64,000 nt of DNA, taken from contig JAFGGG010000037.1 in the NCBI GenBank assembly GCA_016930675.1, forward strand, positions 1 through 64,000. Direction: 5' to 3'. Positions 1 through 8,037 of this stretch are shown piece after piece. The position numbers and the translations under genes are program-made. The notes beneath the pieces are model-generated. The model searched no databases. It was not told the DNA's origin and worked only from the letters and a program-made list of their open reading frames with translations. This stretch comes from Spirochaetales bacterium (lineage in GTDB: Bacteria > Spirochaetota > Spirochaetia > SZUA-6 > RPPD01). How positions within the stretch are numbered: the stretch's first letter is position 1; each line of letters begins with the position of its first letter.

Positions 1-24
1 AATATAGCTTCTCTTTAACTCTAT

Positions 25-80
25 GGTTAGATTTTTATATGAGGCATCCAATAATTTGGGTTAGATTTTTATGTGAGGCA
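25..80 (+). repeat. Two 22-bp direct repeats upstream of trpR
   Basis: A 22-bp sequence (GGTTAGATTTTTAT-R-TGAGGCA) occurs at 25-46 and again at 59-80 with one difference, a 34-bp centre-to-centre spacing. The pair lies just upstream of the putative trpR promoter at 107-136. Tandem direct repeats in this place may bind a regulator, TrpR itself being one candidate, but they do not look like the palindromic E. coli trp operator. They could also be the edge of a feature lying left of the window. Confidence 0.6.
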
Positions 81-106
81 ACGGGGAGAGTGCTGCGATC
101 TTGATC

Positions 107-136
107 TTGACATGATATCTTGATTTGTAGTACTGT
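107..136 (+). promoter_or_regulatory. Putative sigma70 promoter of the trpR-trpB2 operon
   Basis: A consensus -35 TTGACA (107-112) is followed after 18 bp by TACTGT (131-136). Transcription would start near 143, which places a TTG start codon at 120 outside the transcript and favours ATG at 159 for trpR. A GTACT pentamer (130-134), like half of the E. coli trpR operator, overlaps the -10, but its mirror half is poor. Confidence 0.4.
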
Positions 137-158
137 TTCTACGGATAGAAACACTTCC

Positions 159-443
159 ATGAATGAACTGAATGAACTTGCTGAGGTGCTTGCTGGATTA
201 AATGATAAAAAATCTATTGCGGATTTTTTAAAGGAATTATTGACCGAAAGTGAGATGAAAAATATTTCCCTGCGTTGGGAGCTGTTAAAACTGCTAGAGA
301 AAGGCATCAGCCAACGTTCGATTGCTAAAAAGTTGGGTGTGAGTTTGTGCAAAATTACACGAGGATCACGTGAATTGAAAAAGAAAGATTCGGCCTTGAA
401 AAAGGTGATGAACACATATTGCTTTGAGCATGAGAAACAATAA
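159..443 (+). CDS. trpR: Trp operon repressor family protein (TrpR)
   Basis: A 94-aa protein of the TrpR family, a tryptophan-activated dimeric repressor. The diagnostic part is the C-terminal helix-turn-helix: a segment SQRSIAKKLGVS followed by ITRGSRELK, which closely matches the E. coli TrpR reading head (ITRGSNSLK). The frame opens at a TTG at 120, but a good promoter spans 107-136 and overlaps that codon, so I place the start at ATG 159. No strong Shine-Dalgarno precedes it. The stop is 12 bp before trpB2, so the two are almost certainly co-transcribed. By inference it senses L-tryptophan and represses its own operon, as TrpR does for trpRBA in Chlamydia. Confidence 0.85.
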   Translation: MNELNELAEVLAGLNDKKSIADFLKELLTESEMKNISLRWELLKLLEKGISQRSIAKKLGVSLCKITRGSRELKKKDSALKKVMNTYCFEHEKQ

Positions 444-455
444 AAGGAGGAAAAC

Positions 456-1844
456 ATGCCTACAAAAGCCTTTCTCACAGAAGATGAGATGCCCAGACAG
501 TGGTACAACTTAGCTGCGGATCTCCCTTCTCCCCCACAGCCACCCCTCGGACCTGACGGGAATCCGGTAAGTCCCGATATGTTGGCGCCGGTATTTCCCA
601 TGAATCTTATCGAACAGGAAGTGAGCCAGGAGAGGTGGATTACCATCCCGGAAGGAATACTGGAAATTCTCTGGCGCTGGCGGCCGTCACCGCTACACAG
701 AGCCTATGCTTTGGAAAAGGCGCTGGGTACACCGGCCAAGATTTATTATAAAAATGAAAGCGTTTCGCCGCCGGGCAGCCATAAACCTAATACCGCCGTG
801 GCTCAGGCCTGGTATAATAAAGAGTTTGGAATAAAAAACATAGTCACCGAGACCGGCGCTGGACAGTGGGGCAGTGCGCTCGCGTTTGCCTGTTCCCTAT
901 TGGGGTTACATTGCAAGGTCTATATGGTGCGGATAAGCTTCGATCAAAAACCTTTCAGAAAAATAATGATGCAGACATGGGGTGCAACATGCATAGCCAG
1001 CCCCAGCAATCAAACCCAGGCAGGAAGAAGTATATTGGACCAAATGCCGGATACACCGGGCAGTTTGGGTATAGCTATCAGTGAAGCTGTAGAGGAAGCC
1101 GTTACCGATAAAAGCGGGGAAACCCGCTACGCTTTGGGCAGTGTATTGAATCATGTAATGCTCCATCAAACCATAATCGGACTCGAAGCCAAGAAGCAGC
1201 TGCAGAAAATGGGTGAGAAAAAAGTAGATATAGTAATCGGTTGTGCCGGAGGCGGCAGCAACTTTGCCGGGCTTTCTTTTCCCTTTGTGAATGATAAAAT
1301 AAACGGCGCGAATATCGAGATTATTCCGGTTGAGCCGTTTTCCTGCCCTACGATGACAAAAGGGCCCTTTATCTATGATCATGGTGATACCGCTAAAATG
1401 ACCCCGCTTTTGCCTATGCACTCTCTGGGTCATGATTTTATTCCGCCGCCTATCCATGCGGGTGGTTTGCGCTACCATGGTATGGCTCCGCTGGTCAGTC
1501 AGGCAATTATTGAAGGACTGCTCACGCCAAGAGCTATGCATCAGCTTGAGTGCTATCAAGCCGCGGTGCTTTTTGCCCGCACCGAAGGAATTATCTGCGC
1601 TCCGGAAACAAGTCACGCCATCGCCGCTACAATTCAAGAGGCTAACAAAGCCAAAGAAGAAGGCAAGGAAAAGGTTATCCTGTTTAACATGAGTGGGCAC
1701 GGACTTATGGATATGGCTGGCTACCAGAGCTACTTCGCCGGGCAGCTCGTAGATTATGAACTGCCTGAACATGAGATGGGAGATGCTCTTAAAGCGGTAG
1801 AAAATCTTCCTAAACCTAAAATAGTAAAAACCGGTAAATGGTAG
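456..1844 (+). CDS. trpB2: Tryptophan synthase beta chain-like protein, TrpB2 type
   Basis: A 462-aa PLP enzyme of the TrpB2 class, longer than ordinary TrpB (about 400 aa) and with the class-typical N-terminal extension. The Schiff-base lysine is K110 in the motif GSHKPN. The glycine-rich phosphate loop GCAGGGSN is at 262-269 and the C-terminal MSGHG segment follows. It should condense indole with L-serine to give L-tryptophan. TrpB2 usually acts without a tightly bound alpha subunit, and no trpA or other trp biosynthetic gene is in the window. A strong AGGAGG lies 6 nt before ATG 456. Its pairing with trpR and no other trp gene suggests indole salvage under tryptophan control rather than a complete pathway. 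Confidence 0.92.
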   Translation: MPTKAFLTEDEMPRQWYNLAADLPSPPQPPLGPDGNPVSPDMLAPVFPMNLIEQEVSQERWITIPEGILEILWRWRPSPLHRAYALEKALGTPAKIYYKNESVSPPGSHKPNTAVAQAWYNKEFGIKNIVTETGAGQWGSALAFACSLLGLHCKVYMVRISFDQKPFRKIMMQTWGATCIASPSNQTQAGRSILDQMPDTPGSLGIAISEAVEEAVTDKSGETRYALGSVLNHVMLHQTIIGLEAKKQLQKMGEKKVDIVIGCAGGGSNFAGLSFPFVNDKINGANIEIIPVEPFSCPTMTKGPFIYDHGDTAKMTPLLPMHSLGHDFIPPPIHAGGLRYHGMAPLVSQAIIEGLLTPRAMHQLECYQAAVLFARTEGIICAPETSHAIAATIQEANKAKEEGKEKVILFNMSGHGLMDMAGYQSYFAGQLVDYELPEHEMGDALKAVENLPKPKIVKTGKW

Positions 1845-1854
1845 AATATATACG

Positions 1855-1891
1855 TTCCTTGCAGAGGTTTAGCCTCTGCAAGGAAGTTTTT
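1855..1891 (+). terminator. Rho-independent terminator after trpB2
   Basis: A perfect 13-bp stem (1855-1867 with 1873-1885) closes on the loop TTTAG and is followed by a short T run (1887-1891). It starts 10 bp after the trpB2 stop and ends the trpR-trpB2 transcript. Confidence 0.85.
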
Positions 1892-1908
1892 AAGATGGAG
1901 TGTGAACC

Positions 1909-2166
1909 ATGATGGAGTTACATGATGACAAAAAGACCTATTGCAGGAAATTGGGACATCACCTTACATTTCAGTACTGCCGCAGAGAAAAACAAGGTCT
2001 GCCGTGTAAAAAAATAATTGACTGCTGGTTTGACAAATTCAATATTCAGAATTATCTAAAGGAGTATTACAAAATGGATGAGCTTGCTCATATTTTTGAA
2101 ACACCCCGCCCTAAAATGGAAACACTGGTCGAACTGATCAGACAGGCTCAGCAGAGGATGCCTTAA
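1909..2166 (+). CDS. Small hypothetical protein with four cysteines
   Basis: An 85-aa soluble protein with no signal peptide or membrane segment. Four cysteines (positions 12, 24, 33 and 39) lie within 28 residues, spaced C-x11-C-x8-C-x5-C, in a basic N-terminal half (segments YCRREK and PCKKIIDCW). The C-terminal half is predicted helical. The spacing could bind zinc or an iron-sulfur cluster, but no named family is recognised with confidence. ATG 1909 has a GGAG about 9 nt upstream. It follows the trpB2 terminator and converges with the dehydrogenase on the other strand, so it is probably transcribed alone. Confidence 0.7.
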   Translation: MMELHDDKKTYCRKLGHHLTFQYCRREKQGLPCKKIIDCWFDKFNIQNYLKEYYKMDELAHIFETPRPKMETLVELIRQAQQRMP

Positions 2167-2175
2167 CTCTTTGTA

Positions 2176-3030
2176 TTAGGAAGATTTCCCCATTTTTTTT
2201 CGTATTTTTTTATAATCACCATCAATAATCTTGCGTACCAAGCCGGGGAAGTGCCTGTACATCTTATAAATAAAACCAGCCTGTCCCGGTAATATTTGGT
2301 ATTTGTCTTTTAAAATACCTGTTATTAAAGCGTTTGAAATCTGTTCCGGAGCAAGCAGCCCTGCGGATTCGGAAAGGGCTTTGCATTCCTTTGGTTTTGA
2401 TTGGTTTTCCTTTTCATAACCGGGTGTGTCGGTGTCGGGCGGATAGAGAATGCTGACCTTTATATTGTAAGGTTTGAGTTCGTGTCTTAACACTTCGGAA
2501 AATCCTACTACGGCAAACTTGCTTGGACAATAGGCGGCATATCCCATGATCCCGAAATAGCCGAGCATGGATGCGACATTAATAATATGACCTTTTCTGG
2601 CACGTATAAAATGTGGCAGCAGAAACAGAGTGGGTATTACCTGTCCGTAATAATTGGTCTCCATATTCCTTTTGTAATCCGTCAGTTTAAGCTTTTCTAT
2701 ATATTGCGGATAGGAATATCCGACATTATTGATCAAGTAATCGGGTACGCCATACTTCTTGATAAAATCGGAAAAAATCCTGTTGACGGCTTTTTCTGAG
2801 GTAGTATCGCATGATTGTCCTTCAATAATCTGTTTATTATTAATTCGCTTCTGTTTTAATTCGGTTAGTGCTTTTTCTACTCCCTGCTTGTTGCGGGCTA
2901 TAATAAGTACACTCCCGCCGTACTGGACAATATCAGCGGCTATAGCCTTACCTATGCCCTTTGAACCCCCGCAGATAATACTGGAGGTCCCCCAAAAGGG
3001 TTTTTGTTTAATATATTTCCCAAGAGGCAT
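2176..3030 (-). CDS. Short-chain dehydrogenase, 3-ketodihydrosphingosine reductase-like
   Basis: A 284-aa classical SDR. The cofactor loop GGSKGIG is at 21-27, N101 and S154 are in place, and the catalytic YCPSK motif gives Y167 and K171. The segment PPDTDTPG at 197-204 followed by an acidic stretch is characteristic of eukaryotic 3-ketodihydrosphingosine reductases (KDSR/Tsc10), so the substrate may be a long-chain beta-keto lipid. The C-terminal tail (YRHFPGLVRKIID) is basic and hydrophobic and could contact membranes. No serine palmitoyltransferase is nearby, so a role in sphingoid-base synthesis is only a possibility. It converges with the small Cys protein and is tail-to-head with the response regulator (32 bp). 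Confidence 0.85.
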   Translation of the reverse strand: MPLGKYIKQKPFWGTSSIICGGSKGIGKAIAADIVQYGGSVLIIARNKQGVEKALTELKQKRINNKQIIEGQSCDTTSEKAVNRIFSDFIKKYGVPDYLINNVGYSYPQYIEKLKLTDYKRNMETNYYGQVIPTLFLLPHFIRARKGHIINVASMLGYFGIMGYAAYCPSKFAVVGFSEVLRHELKPYNIKVSILYPPDTDTPGYEKENQSKPKECKALSESAGLLAPEQISNALITGILKDKYQILPGQAGFIYKMYRHFPGLVRKIIDGDYKKIRKKMGKSS

Positions 3031-3062
3031 TTAGAGCTCCTTCACAAAACAGCACTCGGGTT

Positions 3063-4598
3063 TTATTCCTTTTCAAGAGCAAAAAAGGCAATATCATCAT
3101 CGAACTGCTTTTCTTGTTTCCACTCATGAATAAGAATTTCCATATTCTTAATCAGTTCATCCAGGCTTTTTTGCCGGTTCTTTTGAATTACATCGAGAAT
3201 GTGACTTTCTGAGAATTCCCTGGTGTTTCTGTTAAGCTCTATAAGGCCGTCGGAATACAGAAACAGCCTGTCGCCGGTTGCAAAGTCGAATTCTTTCTCT
3301 GTTATCTGAATCTCAGGGAAAACACCTACCGCATGCCCCTGAGATTCGATCCTCGCTATATCCCCGTTGTTTTTCTGAAGGACAGGATAGATATGTCCCG
3401 CTCTGGCAACTGTACATTTATTGTTTGCGGTGTCGATTACACCATATATAAGTGTAAAAAACGGATTGTCATTTGCTTTGAAATAAAATCGGTCATTTAA
3501 TTCGACAATTACGTCGGCGGGAGCAGACAACAGTACAGGCTGCTTTTGATAATTATAAGATTTTAAGACCCCCAGCTTGGCAATGTCATGTGAGAGAAAA
3601 TTATTTATTGTTATCGAGAGAATGGCAGCGGAGAATCCGTGTCCCATGACATCCAGTAAATAGAACGCTACGTGGCTATTATCGAGACGTAAAAAATTGA
3701 AGAGATCGCCGGAACCGAATAAACTCGGATAAAAAAGCCAATTACATGTAATGCTATTTATGGTTTTCCCTTTCTCCGGAAGAATATTCAACTGATACTC
3801 TTTGGAGCGTTTAAGCTCCAATTGAATCTCCTTGTCCCTCTTGTTATCATCCAAATTCTTGAAAACAATTATTATGCCGACTGTAACCTGATTACCGTTT
3901 TTTAAAGGAGCAATACTGCAGTCTATCTGAATTTCCCTGCCCTGTTTGTTGACAAGGAGATAATTCAAGGAGGCAACGATTGAATTCTCAATAACGGGTT
4001 TGGTTATGGGAATTGGAACAGACTTTTTTGTCTCTTTATCGAGAAGTTTGAAAATCTTAATGATATTTTTTCCCAGTATTTCTGCCGGCATGTATTGCAG
4101 GATTGCCAGGGCTGTCTCGTTTGCATATTTAATTATTCCCTTGGTGTCGGTTACTATCACGCCTTCATTCAGACTGCGTAAGATCAAAGAATATTGTTTC
4201 CGGCTGCCGACAATGTCCTTCTCTTTTTCCGCCTTAGAGAGAGCAATTTCAATCGTCACTTTTAAATCTTGATCTTTAAACGGCTTTAAAATATACCCAT
4301 AGGATTCCGTGAGTTTGGCTCTTTCCAATGTTTTTTCATCGGAATGAGCGGTAAGATAAACCACGGGAACATTATAGTCATCATGTATTGCTTTTGCCGT
4401 ATCTATGCCGTCTTTTTTGCCCTGTATGCGGATATCCATGAGTATCAAATCCGGTCTGTCCGTTACTACCTTATTAAGGGCGTCATCGCCAGAAGATACA
4501 ACATGGGAAACATCGTAACCCATTCTCTCTAAAGCTTCTTTTATTTCGAGTGCCACCAGACCTTCATCTTCAACTATCATTATTTGTGTTTTACTCAT
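3063..4598 (-). CDS. Response regulator with PAS and PP2C-type (SpoIIE) phosphatase domains
   Basis: A 511-aa three-domain signalling protein. An N-terminal receiver has phosphoacceptor D55 (LILMDIRI), T83 and K105. A PAS domain covers roughly 130-255, and a SpoIIE/RsbU-like PPM phosphatase fills the C-terminal 220 residues (motifs SGDLFNF, DVMGHG, LYSDGLIE and DDDIAFFAL). Such proteins usually dephosphorylate an anti-sigma-factor antagonist, but no partner of that kind is in the window. I start at ATG 4598, where the receiver begins; an in-frame ATG 13 codons upstream is less likely. It lies 102 bp downstream of the sensor kinase on the same strand and is its probable phosphorylation target. 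Confidence 0.9.
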   Translation of the reverse strand: MSKTQIMIVEDEGLVALEIKEALERMGYDVSHVVSSGDDALNKVVTDRPDLILMDIRIQGKKDGIDTAKAIHDDYNVPVVYLTAHSDEKTLERAKLTESYGYILKPFKDQDLKVTIEIALSKAEKEKDIVGSRKQYSLILRSLNEGVIVTDTKGIIKYANETALAILQYMPAEILGKNIIKIFKLLDKETKKSVPIPITKPVIENSIVASLNYLLVNKQGREIQIDCSIAPLKNGNQVTVGIIIVFKNLDDNKRDKEIQLELKRSKEYQLNILPEKGKTINSITCNWLFYPSLFGSGDLFNFLRLDNSHVAFYLLDVMGHGFSAAILSITINNFLSHDIAKLGVLKSYNYQKQPVLLSAPADVIVELNDRFYFKANDNPFFTLIYGVIDTANNKCTVARAGHIYPVLQKNNGDIARIESQGHAVGVFPEIQITEKEFDFATGDRLFLYSDGLIELNRNTREFSESHILDVIQKNRQKSLDELIKNMEILIHEWKQEKQFDDDIAFFALEKE

Positions 4599-4700
4599 GG
4601 TTAGCTCACTTCTATCTTCTTTCCTCCATACTATCAATAGAAATAAGAATTATCAATATATATGTATACAAGTTATATCAATATTTTTTTATGGCTGATT

Positions 4701-6437
4701 TCAGTTTTGAAAAGTGATTTTAAATTCCGTGCCGTTATTCCGGATCACTTCAAAAGTACCTCGTATCTGTTTGATCAGGGTTTGGATTATCTTCATGCCG
4801 AGCGTATTGCTTTTTTCAATATCGAATTGTGCTGCAAGACCCACGCCGTTATCGGCTACACTCAGTATGTAACGTTTTCCCGATGCATGGAAACGCACGG
4901 TAATTTCATTGAGTTGCTTTTCATTGCTGTTCTTTCCCCTCCTGGTAAAAGCATGCTTTATTGCATTAATAATGAGCTCATTTATTATCAGTCCGCAAAT
5001 AATACTGCGGTCTAAATCAAGCAGTACAGGTTCCACAATGACTTTAAGGCTGATATTCGGGTAGTCTTCTTCATACGAGGATGTGATGTACTGGCATAAG
5101 GCCTTAACATACTCTGAAAATTTAGTATTCACAAAATCTTCGGCCCTGTACAATTTTTCGTGAATCATGGCTATGGAATATATGCGGTTAATTGCAGTTC
5201 CGAACGCTTCAATCACTTTTTTATCACTAAGTCGATAACTTTGTAGTTTAAGCATGCTGCAGATTAATTGAAAATTATTTTTTACCCGGTGATGGAGTTC
5301 TCCGAAGAGCATGTTTTTTTCCTCTAAAGAGGTTTTCAGCGCTTTATTGATGTCATGCAGTTTCTGTGTTCTTTCCTGAACATGTCTCTCCAATTCATGC
5401 TTAACCTGCTTTAGGCTTTCTTCGGTTTGCTTTAACTTGGTTATATCCCGTAACACCAGTACTTTGTTAGTGGCGTATGAGCGCCAGTTTAAAATGGATG
5501 AGATACTGGCATCGAAAGTGGTGTTTTTAATAGTAATTTCTTCGGTTTTATCGGGCGAATCTTCTGATTTTTCCATTATACTAACAAGCTGCGGAGAAAG
5601 ACTGGAAAGGTGTTTGCCCACGACCTCGTGCGATTGGGTGCTAAAAAACTTATACACGGCGGGATTAATATAGATTATAAGATTTGTGGCGTTTAAAATA
5701 ATAATAAGATCATTCATGGACTCGATTACCGTATGCTGGGTAAGCGGTATTATTTTATAAAAACGTAAACGCAAATAATGAAAAAAACTGAGGCTGGATA
5801 ACACAAATCCCAAAGGCGTAATTTCGTAGTAATTCAGCCACTGTGTAAAAAAAATATCCGTTATATGAGCGAGAAGGGGTATGAGTGAAATTATAATCAA
5901 AGTTCCTATTTTATTGCGCGGTATTTTAAGCTGCGAGCGTGAACCGATGAACAGCAGTACATAGCCTGAAATAATAAGGCCGTAGAAATAGGATATAAGA
6001 AAATAAAAACCCGCGGCTTCATCTTTTTCAAGCAGCAGGTTGTTTTGCCCGAGATATATTCGTTCCCAAATCAGATGATGGTATTCATTTGTAAATATCA
6101 AAATGAGAAATAATGCGGATACGGAAAATAAGCAGAGAAAAACTTTATGGATGTTTTTTATTTTGGTGTCCTGGTACTGAAAACAAAAAGTAAACCACGA
6201 AGCGGGAATCATAATAATACCGAAAAACTGCAATTTATTAAAAAGAAATTTAATCTCAAAATCAGTGAAAACAGCTTCACCTATGTGTGCGCATAACCAG
6301 ATCCAAATCGCAATAAACATAAGCAAACTATAACCGGGTTTGAGCATTTTTCTAAATATCCACAGGTAAACGATCATTATAGTGAGAATAACACCTCCCA
6401 CTATATAAGAAAGAATATATATCAAATCTGTACTCAT
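4701..6437 (-). CDS. Membrane sensor histidine kinase, 7TM-PAS-HisKA_2
   Basis: A 578-aa kinase. Residues 1-225 hold about seven hydrophobic segments of the histidine-kinase N-terminal 7TM type. A PAS domain (about 228-330) and a coiled coil follow, then a HisKA_2 dimerisation helix with LHHRVKNN (His382-His383), and an ATPase domain with NELIINAIKHAF and DNGVGL motifs. HisKA_2 kinases commonly signal to receiver-output proteins rather than classical DNA-binding regulators, which fits the receiver-PAS-PP2C gene downstream. A consensus-like promoter lies at 6535-6563. The signal sensed by the membrane part is unknown. Confidence 0.92.
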   Translation of the reverse strand: MSTDLIYILSYIVGGVILTIMIVYLWIFRKMLKPGYSLLMFIAIWIWLCAHIGEAVFTDFEIKFLFNKLQFFGIIMIPASWFTFCFQYQDTKIKNIHKVFLCLFSVSALFLILIFTNEYHHLIWERIYLGQNNLLLEKDEAAGFYFLISYFYGLIISGYVLLFIGSRSQLKIPRNKIGTLIIISLIPLLAHITDIFFTQWLNYYEITPLGFVLSSLSFFHYLRLRFYKIIPLTQHTVIESMNDLIIILNATNLIIYINPAVYKFFSTQSHEVVGKHLSSLSPQLVSIMEKSEDSPDKTEEITIKNTTFDASISSILNWRSYATNKVLVLRDITKLKQTEESLKQVKHELERHVQERTQKLHDINKALKTSLEEKNMLFGELHHRVKNNFQLICSMLKLQSYRLSDKKVIEAFGTAINRIYSIAMIHEKLYRAEDFVNTKFSEYVKALCQYITSSYEEDYPNISLKVIVEPVLLDLDRSIICGLIINELIINAIKHAFTRRGKNSNEKQLNEITVRFHASGKRYILSVADNGVGLAAQFDIEKSNTLGMKIIQTLIKQIRGTFEVIRNNGTEFKITFQN

Positions 6438-6534
6438 TTTATTCTCATTTCTTAAAGACCGCTCCCTGAATCGGAAGATTATGATTCACTTTGCCGGCAA
6501 TGGTTTTTCATTTACAGTGTATCTGTTACATTAA

Positions 6535-6563
6535 AACATAGAAGAATATAATATGCTTGTCAA
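6535..6563 (-). promoter_or_regulatory. Putative sigma70 promoter of the sensor kinase operon
   Basis: On the minus strand TTGACA (6563-6558) is followed after exactly 17 bp by TATGTT (6540-6535). The predicted start is about 90 nt upstream of the kinase start codon at 6437. Confidence 0.55.
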
Positions 6564-6608
6564 ATATGTATTATAAATAAAGACAGTGAATAAGGTGATA
6601 TTAGATGC

Positions 6609-6637
6609 TTGTAAACAATCCTCTCGTCCGCTATTAT
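6609..6637 (+). promoter_or_regulatory. Putative sigma70 promoter of the NIL-domain gene
   Basis: TTGTAA (6609-6614), a 17-bp spacer and TATTAT (6632-6637). The start point would be near 6644, directly ahead of the ribosome-binding site GGAGG at 6644-6648 for ATG 6658, so the 5' leader would be very short. Confidence 0.5.
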
Positions 6638-6657
6638 ATTAATGGAGGATTTTAATA

Positions 6658-6879
6658 ATGGTTAAAAAAGTGGAATTAACTATTCACGGCAGCTTAAAAA
6701 AGGAGCCTTTAATCTATAATATAATAAAAAACTTCGATGTGATCCCCAATATTATCGAAGCTTCTTTTTCCACGAGTATGGGCTGGGCTGTTGTTGAATT
6801 CGATGGTGAGGAAGAGGAGTTGGAACGCTTGTTTTCTTATTTGCATGACAAGAAGGGTGTTGATTTGAAGTTTTCTTAA
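6658..6879 (+). CDS. NIL domain-containing small protein
   Basis: A 73-aa protein that matches a stand-alone NIL domain, the ferredoxin-like fold found at the C-terminus of methionine ABC importer ATPases (MetN) and fused to some ferredoxins. Typical features are the initial strand KVELTIHG, the helix beginning KEPLIYNII, and the strand WAVVEFDG followed by an acidic helix. In MetN the domain binds methionine; a free copy may bind a small sulfur compound, but no methionine genes are adjacent. It has a good GGAGG 10 nt upstream and its own promoter. A head-to-tail arrangement with RNase Z 89 bp downstream leaves co-transcription possible. Confidence 0.8.
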   Translation: MVKKVELTIHGSLKKEPLIYNIIKNFDVIPNIIEASFSTSMGWAVVEFDGEEEELERLFSYLHDKKGVDLKFS

Positions 6880-6968
6880 AAATATATAATAGTTTCTGTG
6901 TTTTGTTTTTATTTCCTCTTTTTAAAATAACACATGTGTGATATGGTGTGGGCTTTAGGAAACACAAA

Positions 6969-7895
6969 ATGGCGTTTGAAGTATTTATTCTAGGAACAGG
7001 CGGAATGATGCCCCTCCCTCACCGTGCGCTCACTTCGGTTCTGGCCAGACGGGCCGGTGAGCTTTTTTTGTTTGACTGCGGAGAAGGTACTCAGGTTTCA
7101 CTTAAGAAATTAAATTTACGCTGGAAAAAAATAACTGCTATCCTTGTTTCACATACGCATGCGGATCATGTGACTGGAATTCCGGGAATGCTAATGCTTA
7201 CTTCACAGGTTGATCGCAGTGAACCTCTTTATATTATCGGACCCCCTAAAATTAAGGAGTATGTTGAAGCCAGCATGGCAATTCTGGATATGTATATAAA
7301 TTATGAGATAATTGTAAAAGAGGTAACAAAAGCGGGAGTTGTGTTTAAAGGAGACGGATATCGAATTAACAGCTTTGTGTTGAAGCACTCCAAGTTTTGT
7401 ATGGGATATTCTATAGAAGAAGATCTGCGTCCAGGTGTGTTTTATCCGGAAAAAGCCAGACTTAAGAATATTCCGCGGGGCCCGCTTTGGTCTCGTTTGC
7501 AGGCCGGTGAAACCGTCAGGCTGGAAAACGGAAAGAGTATAACACCGGATGAAGTAATGGGTCCCAAAAGACCCGGAACTAAAATTAGTTTTGTAACAGA
7601 TACCCTGCCTGTGCCTGCGATCGCACAGCATGTCGCACACTCCGATCTTCTGATCTGTGAAGGAATGTTTTCCCGGGAGCTAGCCGATAGTGCACTGGAA
7701 AAGAAACATCTGACTGCGGAGCAGGCGGCAAAAATTGCCAAGCAGGCAAAAGCAAAGCGCCTGGCGCTTATTCATTACAGTCCGCGCTATACGGAAAGAG
7801 ATCTCAAAATATTATTAAAGGAAGCTCAGGAAATTTTTCCGGAGAGTATTCTTGCTTACGATCTCCAGAGTATGCAAATTAACAATCCGGAATGA
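6969..7895 (+). CDS. rnz: Ribonuclease Z / MBL-fold RNase, probable tRNA 3'-processing enzyme
   Basis: A 308-aa metallo-beta-lactamase-fold protein. From the chosen start the N-terminal FILGTGG and DCGEGTQ motifs precede the zinc motif SHTHADH (H62, H64, D66, H67); later ligands are in LKHS, VTDTL and LALIHYSPRY. The GEGTQ plus HYSPRY pattern and length fit RNase Z, which removes 3' trailers from tRNA precursors. ATG 6969 is preferred over an in-frame GTG at 6948 because a TAGGA sits 9 nt upstream and the fold starts there. The transcript may extend from the NIL gene. Confidence 0.85.
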   Translation: MAFEVFILGTGGMMPLPHRALTSVLARRAGELFLFDCGEGTQVSLKKLNLRWKKITAILVSHTHADHVTGIPGMLMLTSQVDRSEPLYIIGPPKIKEYVEASMAILDMYINYEIIVKEVTKAGVVFKGDGYRINSFVLKHSKFCMGYSIEEDLRPGVFYPEKARLKNIPRGPLWSRLQAGETVRLENGKSITPDEVMGPKRPGTKISFVTDTLPVPAIAQHVAHSDLLICEGMFSRELADSALEKKHLTAEQAAKIAKQAKAKRLALIHYSPRYTERDLKILLKEAQEIFPESILAYDLQSMQINNPE

Positions 7896-7902
7896 GAGAT
7901 TC

Positions 7903-7931
7903 TTGACTTTGCGCAAAGTAATTTATATGTT
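7903..7931 (+). promoter_or_regulatory. Putative promoter with a 14-bp palindromic operator in its spacer
   Basis: TTGACT (7903-7908), a 17-bp spacer and TATGTT (7926-7931). The perfect palindrome ACTTTGCGCAAAGT occupies 7906-7919, overlapping the -35 and filling most of the spacer, which is the usual place for a repressor site. It stands about 110 nt upstream of the ABC operon. Confidence 0.5.
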
Positions 7932-8037
7932 ATATCATTATATAATTAGATGTTGAATAGTCATACATCAAACACATATTTTTCATGAATTGCTTAATAG
8001 TAACAGCATGTTATTTATTATAATCTGAGGTGAAACA

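Noticed and set aside
906-1772. A long antisense open frame opposite trpB2
   Set aside because: It shadows a well-conserved PLP enzyme and shows no domain or ribosome-binding site.
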